A stretch of DNA of 64,000 nt from Actinoplanes sp. SE50/110 (lineage in GTDB: Bacteria > Actinomycetota > Actinomycetes > Mycobacteriales > Micromonosporaceae): NCBI RefSeq assembly GCF_900119315.1, contig NZ_LT827010.1, positions 408,001-472,000 of the forward strand, given 5' to 3'. The notes under the pieces were generated by a model. The model saw nothing but the letters and a program-made list of their open reading frames with translations. It ran no database searches and was not told the origin of the DNA. Shown here piece after piece: positions 1-8,100 of this stretch. A program made the translations under genes and the position numbers. Every line of letters begins with the position of its first letter. Position 1 is the stretch's first letter.

Positions 1-1328
1 CCGCGGAGGCCGGGATCCCGGCGGAAGCCGGTCGTGCTCGGTGAGACCGGTGCGGGGGCGAGGGCGCTACGGGTCGTGCCCGGTGCAGCCGATGCCGTAT
101 CCGGGGCGTGGTGGGTCGTGCCCGGGGCGGCGGCTGATGTCGGATCCGGGGCGTGGTGGGTCGTGCCCGGGGCGGCAGGCGCCGGGTGGAGAGAGTCGCT
201 GTGCCGGACCGGGAGCAGGGCCAGATCGAGGGGATCGCCGGTGAGGACGGCGGAGTCGCCGGGCAGGGCCAGGGGCAGGGTGGCGGTGAGGCCGTGCAGG
301 TGCTCGCCGTCGCGGCGGCGGAGCTCGATGCGCTCGGCGCGCGCCAGCCGGGTCAGGGTCTGCGCCGCGGACTCCAGGGCGGCCCGGTCGGGTGCGGTCA
401 GGCGGACCGACAGGGAGATCCGTGGCGGCTCGGAGGACTCGGGCTCCGGCAGGTCGGCGGTGACCGTGACGGTGGTGGCGGTGACCGGGAGCTGGAGCAG
501 CCGGGTGAGCAACCCGGCGGACGGTGCCACGTCGGCCCGGGGGCGAGCCTGGAAGGTCACCTGGGACAGTGGGCCGGCCCGCAGCACCGGCCACTGCTCC
601 TGGACCTCGGCCGCGGGATCGGCGTACGTCAGATCGGCAAGCGCCCGGACCGCCGCGGCCTGGGGCAACGGCCGGGCCCTGAGCCGGCTGGCGAGCTTGC
701 GTGCCTGGCCCCGCAGGGCCTGGCGCAGCTCGCCCTCGGTCCAGCCGTCGGTGCGCAGCACGCGGACCGCGAGCACCGTCCGGGTGTATCCGAGGGTGGC
801 GCCGCCGGTGAGCATCCGGTACGAGCTGGCGACCGGCCCGGGCCCGGCGGTCACCGGCGCTGCGGTGAGCAACAGCTGAATCCGGCTCGGCGGTCGCTGC
901 TGGGCGTCGCGCAGCAGCTCCCAGGGGGCGGCCAGGCCGGAGCGGGGCTCGGCCAGCGGGCCGGCCGGATCGCCGAGCTCGAGAAGCATGGTCAGGCCGA
1001 ACTCGTCGGCGAGCACCGCGGCGGGGCCTCGCGGCAGGGCGATCGAGGTGACCTGGGCGCCGGGGGCGGCGAGCTCGAGCATCGTGGCGCCGGCACGGCG
1101 ACGGGCGCGGAAACGCCAGTCGGCGGCGAGCCACTGGAACGCCCAGCGTCCGCGGACGCGCAGCCAGGTCATCGTGAGCAGGGCGGCGGCGCCGGCAGCG
1201 GCCGAGATCAGGACGAGGCCACCCGCCGCGGCGCCGATCAGGAGCAGGACCACGGCCGCCTGGGTGGCGATCACCTGGTGGAGGCGCACAGCGGAGAAGC
1301 GTGGTGCGGTGGCCGGGCCGGTCGTCAC
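1..1328 (-). CDS. eccE: Type VII secretion protein EccE, C-terminus cut by window edge
   Basis: EccE is a membrane component of the ESX/type VII secretion machine, associated with the EccB-EccC-EccD pore. The frame opens with GTG at 1328, preceded by AAGGAGG at a good distance, and stays open to base 1, so at least 442 residues are present and the true C-terminus lies outside. Two adjacent hydrophobic segments (about residues 19-38 and 40-55) followed by a large soluble region is the EccE layout. The last visible part is low complexity, with APGTTHHAPD recurring. The gene is divergent from two WXG100 substrate genes, which supports the call. I identified the family by architecture and neighbours, not by alignment; other ESX core genes must lie to the left. 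Confidence 0.72.
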   Translation of the reverse strand, partial: MTTGPATAPRFSAVRLHQVIATQAAVVLLLIGAAAGGLVLISAAAGAAALLTMTWLRVRGRWAFQWLAADWRFRARRRAGATMLELAAPGAQVTSIALPRGPAAVLADEFGLTMLLELGDPAGPLAEPRSGLAAPWELLRDAQQRPPSRIQLLLTAAPVTAGPGPVASSYRMLTGGATLGYTRTVLAVRVLRTDGWTEGELRQALRGQARKLASRLRARPLPQAAAVRALADLTYADPAAEVQEQWPVLRAGPLSQVTFQARPRADVAPSAGLLTRLLQLPVTATTVTVTADLPEPESSEPPRISLSVRLTAPDRAALESAAQTLTRLARAERIELRRRDGEHLHGLTATLPLALPGDSAVLTGDPLDLALLPVRHSDSLHPAPAAPGTTHHAPDPTSAAAPGTTHHAPDTASAAPGTTRSALAPAPVSPSTTGFRRDPGLR

Positions 1329-1408
1329 GCGGGCCTCCTTCCGATCGTGCAGGCATCGATCGACTTGCGCGGCTCATGGTAGAGCGAAATCCGGATCACC
1401 CGTGTCCG

Positions 1409-1434
1409 TTGTCCACAGGCGAGAGTTATCCACA
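1409..1434 (+). promoter_or_regulatory. Pair of DnaA-box-like sites
   Basis: TTGTCCACA (1409-1417) and TTATCCACA (1426-1434) lie on the same strand in the gap between eccE and the WXG100 genes. Both match the actinobacterial DnaA-box consensus. A weaker copy, ATGTCCACA, is at 1546-1554. A near-identical pair sits upstream of the Tad operon and a single site lies upstream of the YbaB/ESX cassette. Whether DnaA binds here is inference. Confidence 0.5.
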
Positions 1435-1580
1435 GGTCTGGATTCGGGGGTTTCGCTGCCGTCCGCCGATCGCCTAGCGTCGAAGCCCGGGCGGTGACCA
1501 GGTGATCACGCTCAGGATCCATGCCTGGTCTCGCCCGTCATTCCGATGTCCACAGCAGAGAACGGGGGGTGACCTCAGAA

Positions 1581-1898
1581 ATGGCTTACACCCAAGCGGA
1601 GACCACGGTGATGGCCCGCACCGCCGGGAAATTCGACCAGGTCAACGGTGTCCTGCAGGTGATGCTGGGCACGCTGATGACCGAGCTCGCCGACCTGAAC
1701 GGCACGTGGAAGGGCCTCGGTGCGGCAGCCTTCGAGCAGGTCAAGAGGCAGTACGCGGAGGATCTGCAGCGCCTCAACAACGCACTCGCCGAGACGGCCG
1801 AGTCGATTCGGGCGTCCGGGGCCGGCTATCACGCCGCCGACTCCGAGGCCGCCAGCCGGGTCGCCCGCACCGGTGGCACCTTCACGCTGCCGCTCTGA
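1581..1898 (+). CDS. WXG100 family type VII secretion substrate (first of pair)
   Basis: This is a 105-residue ESX substrate/chaperone-type protein. WXG100 proteins form helical-hairpin dimers exported by the EccC ATPase. The central turn motif W-K-G is in NGTWKGLGAAAF at about residues 42-53, flanked by two predicted amphipathic helices, and the length is typical. The ATG at 1581 is preceded by GGGGGGTGA; a GTG at 1569 is a possible alternative. The second WXG100 gene lies 56 bp downstream and eccE is divergent, so the two probably form a heterodimer secreted by the neighbouring ESX machine. Confidence 0.85.
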   Translation: MAYTQAETTVMARTAGKFDQVNGVLQVMLGTLMTELADLNGTWKGLGAAAFEQVKRQYAEDLQRLNNALAETAESIRASGAGYHAADSEAASRVARTGGTFTLPL

Positions 1899-1954
1899 CT
1901 TTTCAGCACCACCCCGCTCCGGCCCGCTCTCCGATTCACTCCAGGAGGATTCTC

Positions 1955-2248
1955 GTGAACGACGGACTTCTGCTCGTCAACTTCGGCGCCCTGCAGCAGG
2001 CCGGCGCCAACATCGACAAGGCGCTCGGCACCCTGCGCGATCAGCTCGCGCAACTGGAGCAGGATGCCGCGCCGCTGGTGTCGAACTGGGCCGGCGAGGC
2101 GCAGCATGCCTATGCGCAGCGGCAGGCCACCTGGCGCGCCGCGTCCGCTGACCTGGAGGCCATCCTCAGCCGGATCAGGCTGGCGGTGGACGAGTCGGCC
2201 ACCGACTACCTGACCACCGAACGGGCGGCTACCCAACGGTTCCAGTGA
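1955..2248 (+). CDS. WXG100 family type VII secretion substrate (second of pair)
   Basis: This 97-residue helical-hairpin protein carries W-A-G in VSNWAGEAQHAY at about residues 45-56, the WXG turn. The GTG start at 1955 follows AGGAGG with a 6-nt spacer. The gene is in the same orientation as the first WXG100 gene and probably cotranscribed with it. The C-terminus ends in ATQRF without an obvious YxxxD/E export signal, although YLTTE (Y-x-x-x-E) lies close to the end. The partner assignment is inference from pairing and size. Confidence 0.85.
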   Translation: MNDGLLLVNFGALQQAGANIDKALGTLRDQLAQLEQDAAPLVSNWAGEAQHAYAQRQATWRAASADLEAILSRIRLAVDESATDYLTTERAATQRFQ

Positions 2249-2455
2249 CGCCGTGGCGTACCCGTTCGGGCGGTCCCAAAGGTCCGTTCCGGGTGGGTTG
2301 AGGTCGCCCGTTCGCGTACTGGTCCGGGCGGTTGACACGGCTACCATCGGTTGTTGGATCATTGCGCCGGGCGATTGGAGCGCGCGTACCTGCTCGGTGC
2401 GGCCGGGAACCGGACATGTCCGGACACAACTCGGCCATCAGCGCACTGCCGCCCA

Positions 2456-2483
2456 TTGTCATAGCGGTCTGGCCTTGTAGGTT
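2456..2483 (+). promoter_or_regulatory. Candidate housekeeping promoter for the SseB-domain gene
   Basis: TTGTCA (2456-2461) and TAGGTT (2478-2483) are separated by 16 nt. Transcription would start near 2490. That argues for translation from the GTG at 2529, which has its own GGAGAGG, and against the ATG at 2496, which would lie only a few bases into the message. Confidence 0.45.
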
Positions 2484-2528
2484 ATACGCGTTGAGATGGC
2501 TCAGTCGTACGCGTGGGGAGAGGTGGAC

Positions 2529-5500
2529 GTGTCCGAGTGGGAGCCGGTTACCGACGCTGAGGTCGCGATGCGCGACGCGTTGCGTACCGACGACCAGGAG
2601 TCCTATTTCCGCATCCTCGCTGGTGTCGAACTCCTGCTGCCGGTCTCGGCCGACGCGCTCGCGGGTCTGGCACCGCTCGGCTGGGGCACCTGGAGCACCG
2701 GCGGACGCACGCACGTGCTGGCGTTCACCTCACAGGAGGCGTTGCGTGCCTGCCTGTCCGACTACACCGGCGCGTCCCGCCGGGTGGCGTACGCGGAGCT
2801 CGCCAACACCTGGCCCAACCTGGAGTGGTGGCTGGCGGTCAACCCCGGTCTACCGATCGAGGGTTACCTCCCCGCCTGGTTCGTCGCCCAGCTAGCCCGC
2901 GGTGACCTGCGGCTGCCCACCCGCGGCCCGGGGCGGGAGGTCCACGGCACCTCCAAGATCCAGGAGCTCGGTGCGGCCGCGCTCGCGGCCAAGCGGGCCG
3001 GTGAGGGCCCCGGCGGGCCGACCCATGAGACGTCGGCAGCAGCCGCGTCCGGGGGGCCGGGTCATCCGGCCGGTCCCGGCGGCGCGTCCGGCGTAGGTTC
3101 TCGGCCGCCGCAGCCCGGGGCGGTCCCCTCTTCTCTGCCCCAGCGTGGCGCGCCTGTTCCGGCCGGCGCCGCGCAGTTCGGTCCCGGCGGGCAGCTCGGT
3201 GCCGGTCCCGGTGGTTCCGGCGGGCAATTCGCCGCTGCCCCCGGCGGTTCCGGCGGGGAACTCGGTGGTGCTCCGGGCGGGCAGCCGGGTGGTGCGCCGA
3301 TGAACACGCCGAGCGGGCTTCCGGTGCGTGCGCCGAGCCTGCCCACCCGTTCGACCACTCCCTCCGGGCTGCCGGTGCGCACTCCGGCCGCGGGTGAGTC
3401 GCCGGCCGCTCCCGCGGCTGACCAGCCGCCGGCCGCCTACCAGGCGCCGGGCGTGCCCGGTGTGCCCGGCGGGCTGCCCGGCCGTACTCCGGCCGGCAGC
3501 GGTTCGGCCACGCCCGGGTGGAATTCGGACTCCATGCCGTTCGGGCCGGAGAACGATCCGCGCGGGCCGTTGCAGGACCTGAACGCGCCGCTCCCGGTGC
3601 GGACTCCGATGGCCAACACCCCGCCGATCCCCGAGCACGTCAAGCCGTACGACCCGGCCGAGGCCCAGGTCGACCCGAACTGGGCGGCGATCGGCGGCGG
3701 CCGGGCCGGTGACCCGGCGAGCCCGGGGGCTCCAGCCCCGTCCGGCCTCGGTGCTCCGGCGGGTCCCGGCGCATCGTCCGGGCTCGGCGCGCCGGCTGCC
3801 GCTCCGCTGCCGTCGCGTGGCGGTTCGGATCTGCCCCGGCGCCAGCCCGGTCAGGCGGCCGGGCCCAGCCAGACGACGTCGTTCTCCGGGTTCACCAATG
3901 CACGGACGATGCCCGGCTCCGCCTCCGCCCCGCCGCCCGGCTTCCCGCAGGGGCCCGCCTCTCCGCAGGCCGCGGCCGCGCAGAGCGCACCGGCCCCGGG
4001 TGGTCCAGGCCTGGGCTCGCCGGCTCTCGGTGCCCCGGGTTCGGGCGCGCCGTCCCCCGGTGCGGCTTCGCCCGGTGGATCGAACGGTGGGCTGCCCCGC
4101 CGTCAGGTCACTCCGCCTTCGGAGCGGCCGGCGTCGATGGCGGCCGCCGCGCAGGCGCTCACCGGTGGGCACACGCCCGCTCCGGATCCCGGCCTCGCGC
4201 AGCGGGATGTTCCACCGGCGGACCGATTCGGGCCGTCCGGGCCCGCGCCGGCGCTGCCGCAGCGTTCTGATCTCGGGCAGGGCGGCGGTGACCGACCGGC
4301 GCCCGGCGGGCGTCCCGGCCTGCTGCCGCCGGTGATCCCCGGCGCTCCCGGTGCGGACCGTGGCGGCATTCCCGGTGGCTACGGCGGCGCTTCCGGTCCC
4401 GGCACGCCGGGGTCCGGCCTCGGCCCGTCCGGGGCGCCCGTGTCCGGCTCCGGTCCGTCCGGCTTCCCCGAGGGGCGACCCGCTCCGGCCGCTGCCGGCG
4501 CTCCGGCTCCGGCTGCTGCCGCTGCTCCGGTTTCGGCTCCGGCTGTTCCCGGCATCCCGATCTCGGCTCCGCCTGCTCCGGGTGCTCCGGTTTCACCCCC
4601 GCCCGCTCCCGATGCCCCCGTTTCGGGGCCGGCTGCTCCCGGTGTCCCGGTTTCGGCTGCTCTCGGCGCGCCGATCTCCGGTGCGGCTGCTCCCGGCGTC
4701 CCCCTTTCGGGTGCCGGCACTCCGGGCGTGGCCAACGGCTTGCCCGCAGCCACCGGCAGTCCTGCCTCGGCGTATGCCGCTCCCGGCAGTCCTGCCTCGG
4801 CGTATGCCATTCCGACCGGTCCTGCTCCGGCTTACGCGCCGTCCATCCCCGCCGGCTACAGCTCCCCGCCAGCCGGCTACACCGGTCCTTCCACACCCGT
4901 TCCCGGCGGTTACAGCGCCCCCGCGGTGCCCGCTCCGGGAGGTTACGGCGCTCCGGCCTCGGATGGCTACGGTGCTTCGCCGGTGTCCGGTCCGGGCGGT
5001 CACGGCGGGACCTCAGCGCCGGCGCCAGCCGCCTACAGCGCTCCGACGGCGCCCGGCCCGGCCTTCGGGATGCCGCCGCAGGGCAGCCCGGCCTCGGCGT
5101 ATGCCAGTCAGGCCCACGCCACACAGATCATCTCGCTGACCCCGCAGACCACGGCCGCGCCGACCTCCGGCGCCTCCGGTCTGGGCATCGCGGGGTCGTC
5201 GACCGGTGGCAGCTCCGGGCAGGGCGGCCGGGCGCGGGAGGACTTCGTCCCGGCCAACGAGACCGAGCGGGAGCTGCAGGACGCCGCGGACGCCGGGAAC
5301 ACCGACGTCTTCCTCTCCACGCTGCTGCTGGCGCACGTCCTGGTCCCGGTGGCCCACCACTCCCGCCCGGGCAGCGCGCCCGGCGAGTCCGGCTTCGCGT
5401 TCCAGCCGGAGGAGGTCGAGGGCGAGAAGTTCCTGGTCGTCTTCACCAGCAAGGACCGGCTGTCCGAGCATTTCGGCGAGCCGACCCGCACGGTGGGCGT

Positions 5501-6203
5501 CCGGTTCTACGAGCTGATCCGCAACTGGCCCGACCCGAACTGGTCGTTCGCCGTCAACCCGGGCACCCCGGTCGGCGCGAAGTATCCGGGCACCCAGATC
5601 ATCGCGCTCGCGAACTGGGCGACCGAGGCCGGTCTCGGCGCCGAGCCGATCGAGTCGCCGTCCGCCGAGGAGCCGGCCGCTGTCGTGCCGGCCCCGGAGC
5701 CGGCCAGCGACGAGGCGCAGCACGCCACGGTCATGCAGAAGACGATCGCCGCCGGCCAGGTCGACTACTACCTGGACCGGGGCTACGACCGGGTGGCCGG
5801 TTTCGTGCACCGCGCGTCCGAGGTCGAGCATCTGCGCACCCCGGCGGAGCTGTTCGGTGCGCTGGGCCTCAGCTACGACGGTTCGCCGTTCCAGGCGGAT
5901 GCCAAGGAGGCGTTCGTGCTGCGCTGGCCGGCATTCCGGCCCAGCCTGTACCGGATTCCCTACGGCGGACAGAACGAGCAGGCGCTGCGTGCCATGGACG
6001 GCTGGGTGATCGAGCGGCCGCCGTTCCGGGGCAACGGCTTCGCCCCGGGTGAGGGCCGCGACGTGATCGCCGAGTTCAAGGTGGACAGTGTGCGGCTGCC
6101 GCACGGCGCCCAGTTGTGGCGTCTGGACGCGGACGGCAACGAACGCATGGTGGCGATCTTCGACGCGGACGGACCGCTCTGGCGCCGGGTGGGTGAGCAG
6201 TGA
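2529..6203 (+). CDS. SseB-domain protein with giant Pro/Gly/Ala-rich linker
   Basis: The product is about 1224 residues. The N-terminal ~130 residues and a second domain at about residues 920-1045 look like two related SseB-type domains: both carry a motif of W-P-[ND]-x-[EN]-W followed by A-V-N-P-G. Between them lies ~780 residues of low-complexity Pro/Gly/Ala sequence with short repeats such as GSPASAYA and PVSAPAAPG, probably disordered. A further globular region follows to the C-terminus. I start at GTG 2529 because GGAGAGG lies 5 nt before it; an in-frame ATG at 2496 would add 11 residues. Similar SseB proteins occur beside ESX loci in related genera (memory). A structural or scaffolding role in type VII secretion is a guess. 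Confidence 0.75.
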   Translation: MSEWEPVTDAEVAMRDALRTDDQESYFRILAGVELLLPVSADALAGLAPLGWGTWSTGGRTHVLAFTSQEALRACLSDYTGASRRVAYAELANTWPNLEWWLAVNPGLPIEGYLPAWFVAQLARGDLRLPTRGPGREVHGTSKIQELGAAALAAKRAGEGPGGPTHETSAAAASGGPGHPAGPGGASGVGSRPPQPGAVPSSLPQRGAPVPAGAAQFGPGGQLGAGPGGSGGQFAAAPGGSGGELGGAPGGQPGGAPMNTPSGLPVRAPSLPTRSTTPSGLPVRTPAAGESPAAPAADQPPAAYQAPGVPGVPGGLPGRTPAGSGSATPGWNSDSMPFGPENDPRGPLQDLNAPLPVRTPMANTPPIPEHVKPYDPAEAQVDPNWAAIGGGRAGDPASPGAPAPSGLGAPAGPGASSGLGAPAAAPLPSRGGSDLPRRQPGQAAGPSQTTSFSGFTNARTMPGSASAPPPGFPQGPASPQAAAAQSAPAPGGPGLGSPALGAPGSGAPSPGAASPGGSNGGLPRRQVTPPSERPASMAAAAQALTGGHTPAPDPGLAQRDVPPADRFGPSGPAPALPQRSDLGQGGGDRPAPGGRPGLLPPVIPGAPGADRGGIPGGYGGASGPGTPGSGLGPSGAPVSGSGPSGFPEGRPAPAAAGAPAPAAAAAPVSAPAVPGIPISAPPAPGAPVSPPPAPDAPVSGPAAPGVPVSAALGAPISGAAAPGVPLSGAGTPGVANGLPAATGSPASAYAAPGSPASAYAIPTGPAPAYAPSIPAGYSSPPAGYTGPSTPVPGGYSAPAVPAPGGYGAPASDGYGASPVSGPGGHGGTSAPAPAAYSAPTAPGPAFGMPPQGSPASAYASQAHATQIISLTPQTTAAPTSGASGLGIAGSSTGGSSGQGGRAREDFVPANETERELQDAADAGNTDVFLSTLLLAHVLVPVAHHSRPGSAPGESGFAFQPEEVEGEKFLVVFTSKDRLSEHFGEPTRTVGVRFYELIRNWPDPNWSFAVNPGTPVGAKYPGTQIIALANWATEAGLGAEPIESPSAEEPAAVVPAPEPASDEAQHATVMQKTIAAGQVDYYLDRGYDRVAGFVHRASEVEHLRTPAELFGALGLSYDGSPFQADAKEAFVLRWPAFRPSLYRIPYGGQNEQALRAMDGWVIERPPFRGNGFAPGEGRDVIAEFKVDSVRLPHGAQLWRLDADGNERMVAIFDADGPLWRRVGEQ

Positions 6204-6565
6204 TGCGTGACGGTTACGTGGTGTCCTGGCAGGGTCAGGAGTACGACGCGGTGCCCGACGGCGACAGGGTGCGGATCTACACGGCCCAGGCGACGGAGGG
6301 TTTCGCCGAGGTCAAGCCCGGGCGGTACGTGCGGGTGCTGGAGCCGGACGAGTACGACGAGGTGGCGTACGTCCGGACCATGTGCACCTGGCGGGGAGAG
6401 CCGTTCATCGTGCTCGCCGAGGCGGACACCTGGCTGCGGCTGGAGTACACCGGCGGGCGTGCGCCGGTGGCCCGCCGGCTCGGGCTGGAGGAGTTCGACT
6501 ACGGCGTCTACCAGGGCTGGGCCCCGGCGAACGAGATTCGCGACCGGTACGAGCACCGGGTCTGA
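6203..6565 (+). CDS. Conserved hypothetical protein coupled to the SseB gene
   Basis: This acidic protein of about 120 residues has no signal peptide or membrane segment. The start is ATG 6203 (GTG 6200 is one codon earlier), and it overlaps the TGA of the SseB gene, so translation is coupled. The sequence is rich in Tyr, Trp and acidic residues, with an apparent beta-rich pattern. I do not recognise a family. The overlap argues that it works with the SseB-domain protein, perhaps as a binding partner. Confidence 0.7.
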   Translation: MRDGYVVSWQGQEYDAVPDGDRVRIYTAQATEGFAEVKPGRYVRVLEPDEYDEVAYVRTMCTWRGEPFIVLAEADTWLRLEYTGGRAPVARRLGLEEFDYGVYQGWAPANEIRDRYEHRV

Positions 6566-6622
6566 GCGAACCGGAACCGGCCGCCGGAAAGCCACGAGCG
6601 GCCGGCGGACGGGTGGGCGCGG

Positions 6623-7534
6623 CTAGGGCGTCTTCAGCCAGCGGAGGATCTCGCCGGTGACGAAGTCCGGCGCCTCCTGGTGGATGAAGTGCCCGGCACC
6701 GGGCAGCAGCCGCCACTCGTACGGCGCGGTCACATACCGCCCGGAGCCCTGCGCCGTGCGCGGCAGGATGGCCGTGTCCAGGGAACCGTGCAGCTGCAGG
6801 GTGGGCATCCCGAGCGGCTGCTGCATCAGCTTCACGAAGCGGTAGCCCTGCAGCCGGAGGGCACTGCGCGCCACCCACCGGTACGCCTCCAGGGCGCAGA
6901 ACGACGCCTGCGGGATCTGCATGGCCTGCCGGCAGCGGTACGAGTAGTCGGCGAACTCCGGGGTGGCCGCCCACTCCGGGCTGCTCCAGTGCTGCATGAG
7001 TTCGCCGATGAGCGCCGCGTCGTCACGGGTCAGGACATGCTCGTACCGCGGAACCTGGAATTTGAGAATCGTGGCGGAAGCCGCGAACTGTCCGCGCGGG
7101 TCGGCGAACAGCGCGGCCCGCAACCGCAGCGGGTGGGCCGCGCCGAGCACCACCAGCCGGTTGACGAGTTTGGGGTGGAAGGCCGCGGCGGCCCAGCCGA
7201 TCATCCCGCCGGCGCCGGCGCCGACGATCGTGGCGGAGCGCTCACCCAGGGCCCGGATCAGGCCGGTCACGTCGGCGGCCATCGTGTACCCGTCGTATCC
7301 CCGCGGGGGCTTGTCGCTGTGACCGTATCCGCGCAGATCGATGGCCGCGGCCCGGTAGCCGGCGTCGGCGACCCGGGTCATGATGTCGTGCCAGGCCCAC
7401 CAGAACTCCGGGAAGCCGTGCAGGAACAGGACGAGCGGCCCGGAGCCCATCTCGGCGACGTGGAACCGGCTGCCGTTGGCGCCGACGAAGCGGTGGGTCC
7501 ACGGCCCTTCCGCCATCACCACCGATTCGTCCAT
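6623..7534 (-). CDS. Epoxide-hydrolase-like alpha/beta hydrolase without nucleophile
   Basis: The 303-residue alpha/beta-hydrolase fold has an epoxide-hydrolase-type oxyanion motif HGFPEFW (about residues 39-45) and the strand DLRGYGHSD. The nucleophile elbow, normally G-H-D-W-G-G, reads G-A-G-A-G-G at 105-110, so Gly107 stands where the Asp nucleophile belongs. The late acid (Asp253 in GSLDTA) and His282 (GAGHFIHQE) are kept. The protein is therefore either catalytically dead or uses another chemistry. TAGGCT lies 6 nt before the ATG at 7534, which suggests a leaderless message. No partner is evident; the small lipoprotein gene upstream is a separate unit. Confidence 0.8.
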   Translation of the reverse strand: MDESVVMAEGPWTHRFVGANGSRFHVAEMGSGPLVLFLHGFPEFWWAWHDIMTRVADAGYRAAAIDLRGYGHSDKPPRGYDGYTMAADVTGLIRALGERSATIVGAGAGGMIGWAAAAFHPKLVNRLVVLGAAHPLRLRAALFADPRGQFAASATILKFQVPRYEHVLTRDDAALIGELMQHWSSPEWAATPEFADYSYRCRQAMQIPQASFCALEAYRWVARSALRLQGYRFVKLMQQPLGMPTLQLHGSLDTAILPRTAQGSGRYVTAPYEWRLLPGAGHFIHQEAPDFVTGEILRWLKTP

Positions 7535-7594
7535 GCGGCCAGCCTATGCTGCCCTGTCACGACCGGCGCGCGGCACTCAGGAACCGGAGCGTGA

Positions 7595-7975
7595 TCATCC
7601 GACCGGCGCGGCCGCGGTCACCGCCATCAGGTCACCGGGCCCGCAGTAGATCTTCAGCAGCGTCGACTCCAGTTTGACCTGGACCCGGGCGCCCTCGGTG
7701 AGGGTGAGGCCGTCGCCGTTGTACAGCGCGAACGCGGCGCCGTCGTCGGAGGTGAAGCCGTAACAGGGACCGCTGCCGCCCCGGCTGACCACACCGGTCA
7801 GCCAGCCGGTGTTCGGCTTGGTGTCGGTGGGGTCCCGGGGCGGCTTGACCGGGCGGGTGAGGGTGGGCAGCGGCGCCGGATCGGCCGTTGGCACGGCGGC
7901 CGGGGCGGCTCCGCACCCGGCGACCAGCGCCCCCGTGATCACGGCGAGCCCGGCCCGGACCAGGTGACTGCGCAT
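7595..7975 (-). CDS. Small secreted lipoprotein, function unknown
   Basis: This 126-residue protein begins with a short signal peptide ending in a lipobox, L-V-A-G-C, at about residues 17-21; the Cys would be lipidated and the protein anchored outside. The mature part begins Pro/Ala-rich and then forms a compact domain with two further cysteines (in GPCYGF and KIYCGP), perhaps a disulfide-bonded beta fold. I chose ATG 7975, placing GGAAGG nine bases upstream; an ATG at 7984 is also possible. No family is recognised. Confidence 0.72.
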   Translation of the reverse strand: MRSHLVRAGLAVITGALVAGCGAAPAAVPTADPAPLPTLTRPVKPPRDPTDTKPNTGWLTGVVSRGGSGPCYGFTSDDGAAFALYNGDGLTLTEGARVQVKLESTLLKIYCGPGDLMAVTAAAPVG

Positions 7976-8052
7976 TCCGCCCATCCTTCCCGCGCGACGA
8001 GCGCATCGGTGGGACGCGTCCCGGCGCGCACGGGTTCCCGTGGAAAAGGGGA

Positions 8053-8084
8053 CGACGCCCGGAGCGTAGGGGCCCCGGGCGTCG
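8053..8084 (-). terminator. Intrinsic terminator after the M6 protease gene
   Basis: The 10-bp arms CGACGCCCGG and CCGGGCGTCG surround a 12-nt loop. Read leftwards, they are followed by a T-rich CCCCTTTTCC. Confidence 0.75.
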
Positions 8085-8100
8085 CTGGTGGTGCGGTGGG

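Noticed and set aside
1409-1434. Replication origin
   Set aside because: Only two DnaA-box matches occur, with no cluster, no dnaA/dnaN neighbours and no A/T-rich unwinding region.
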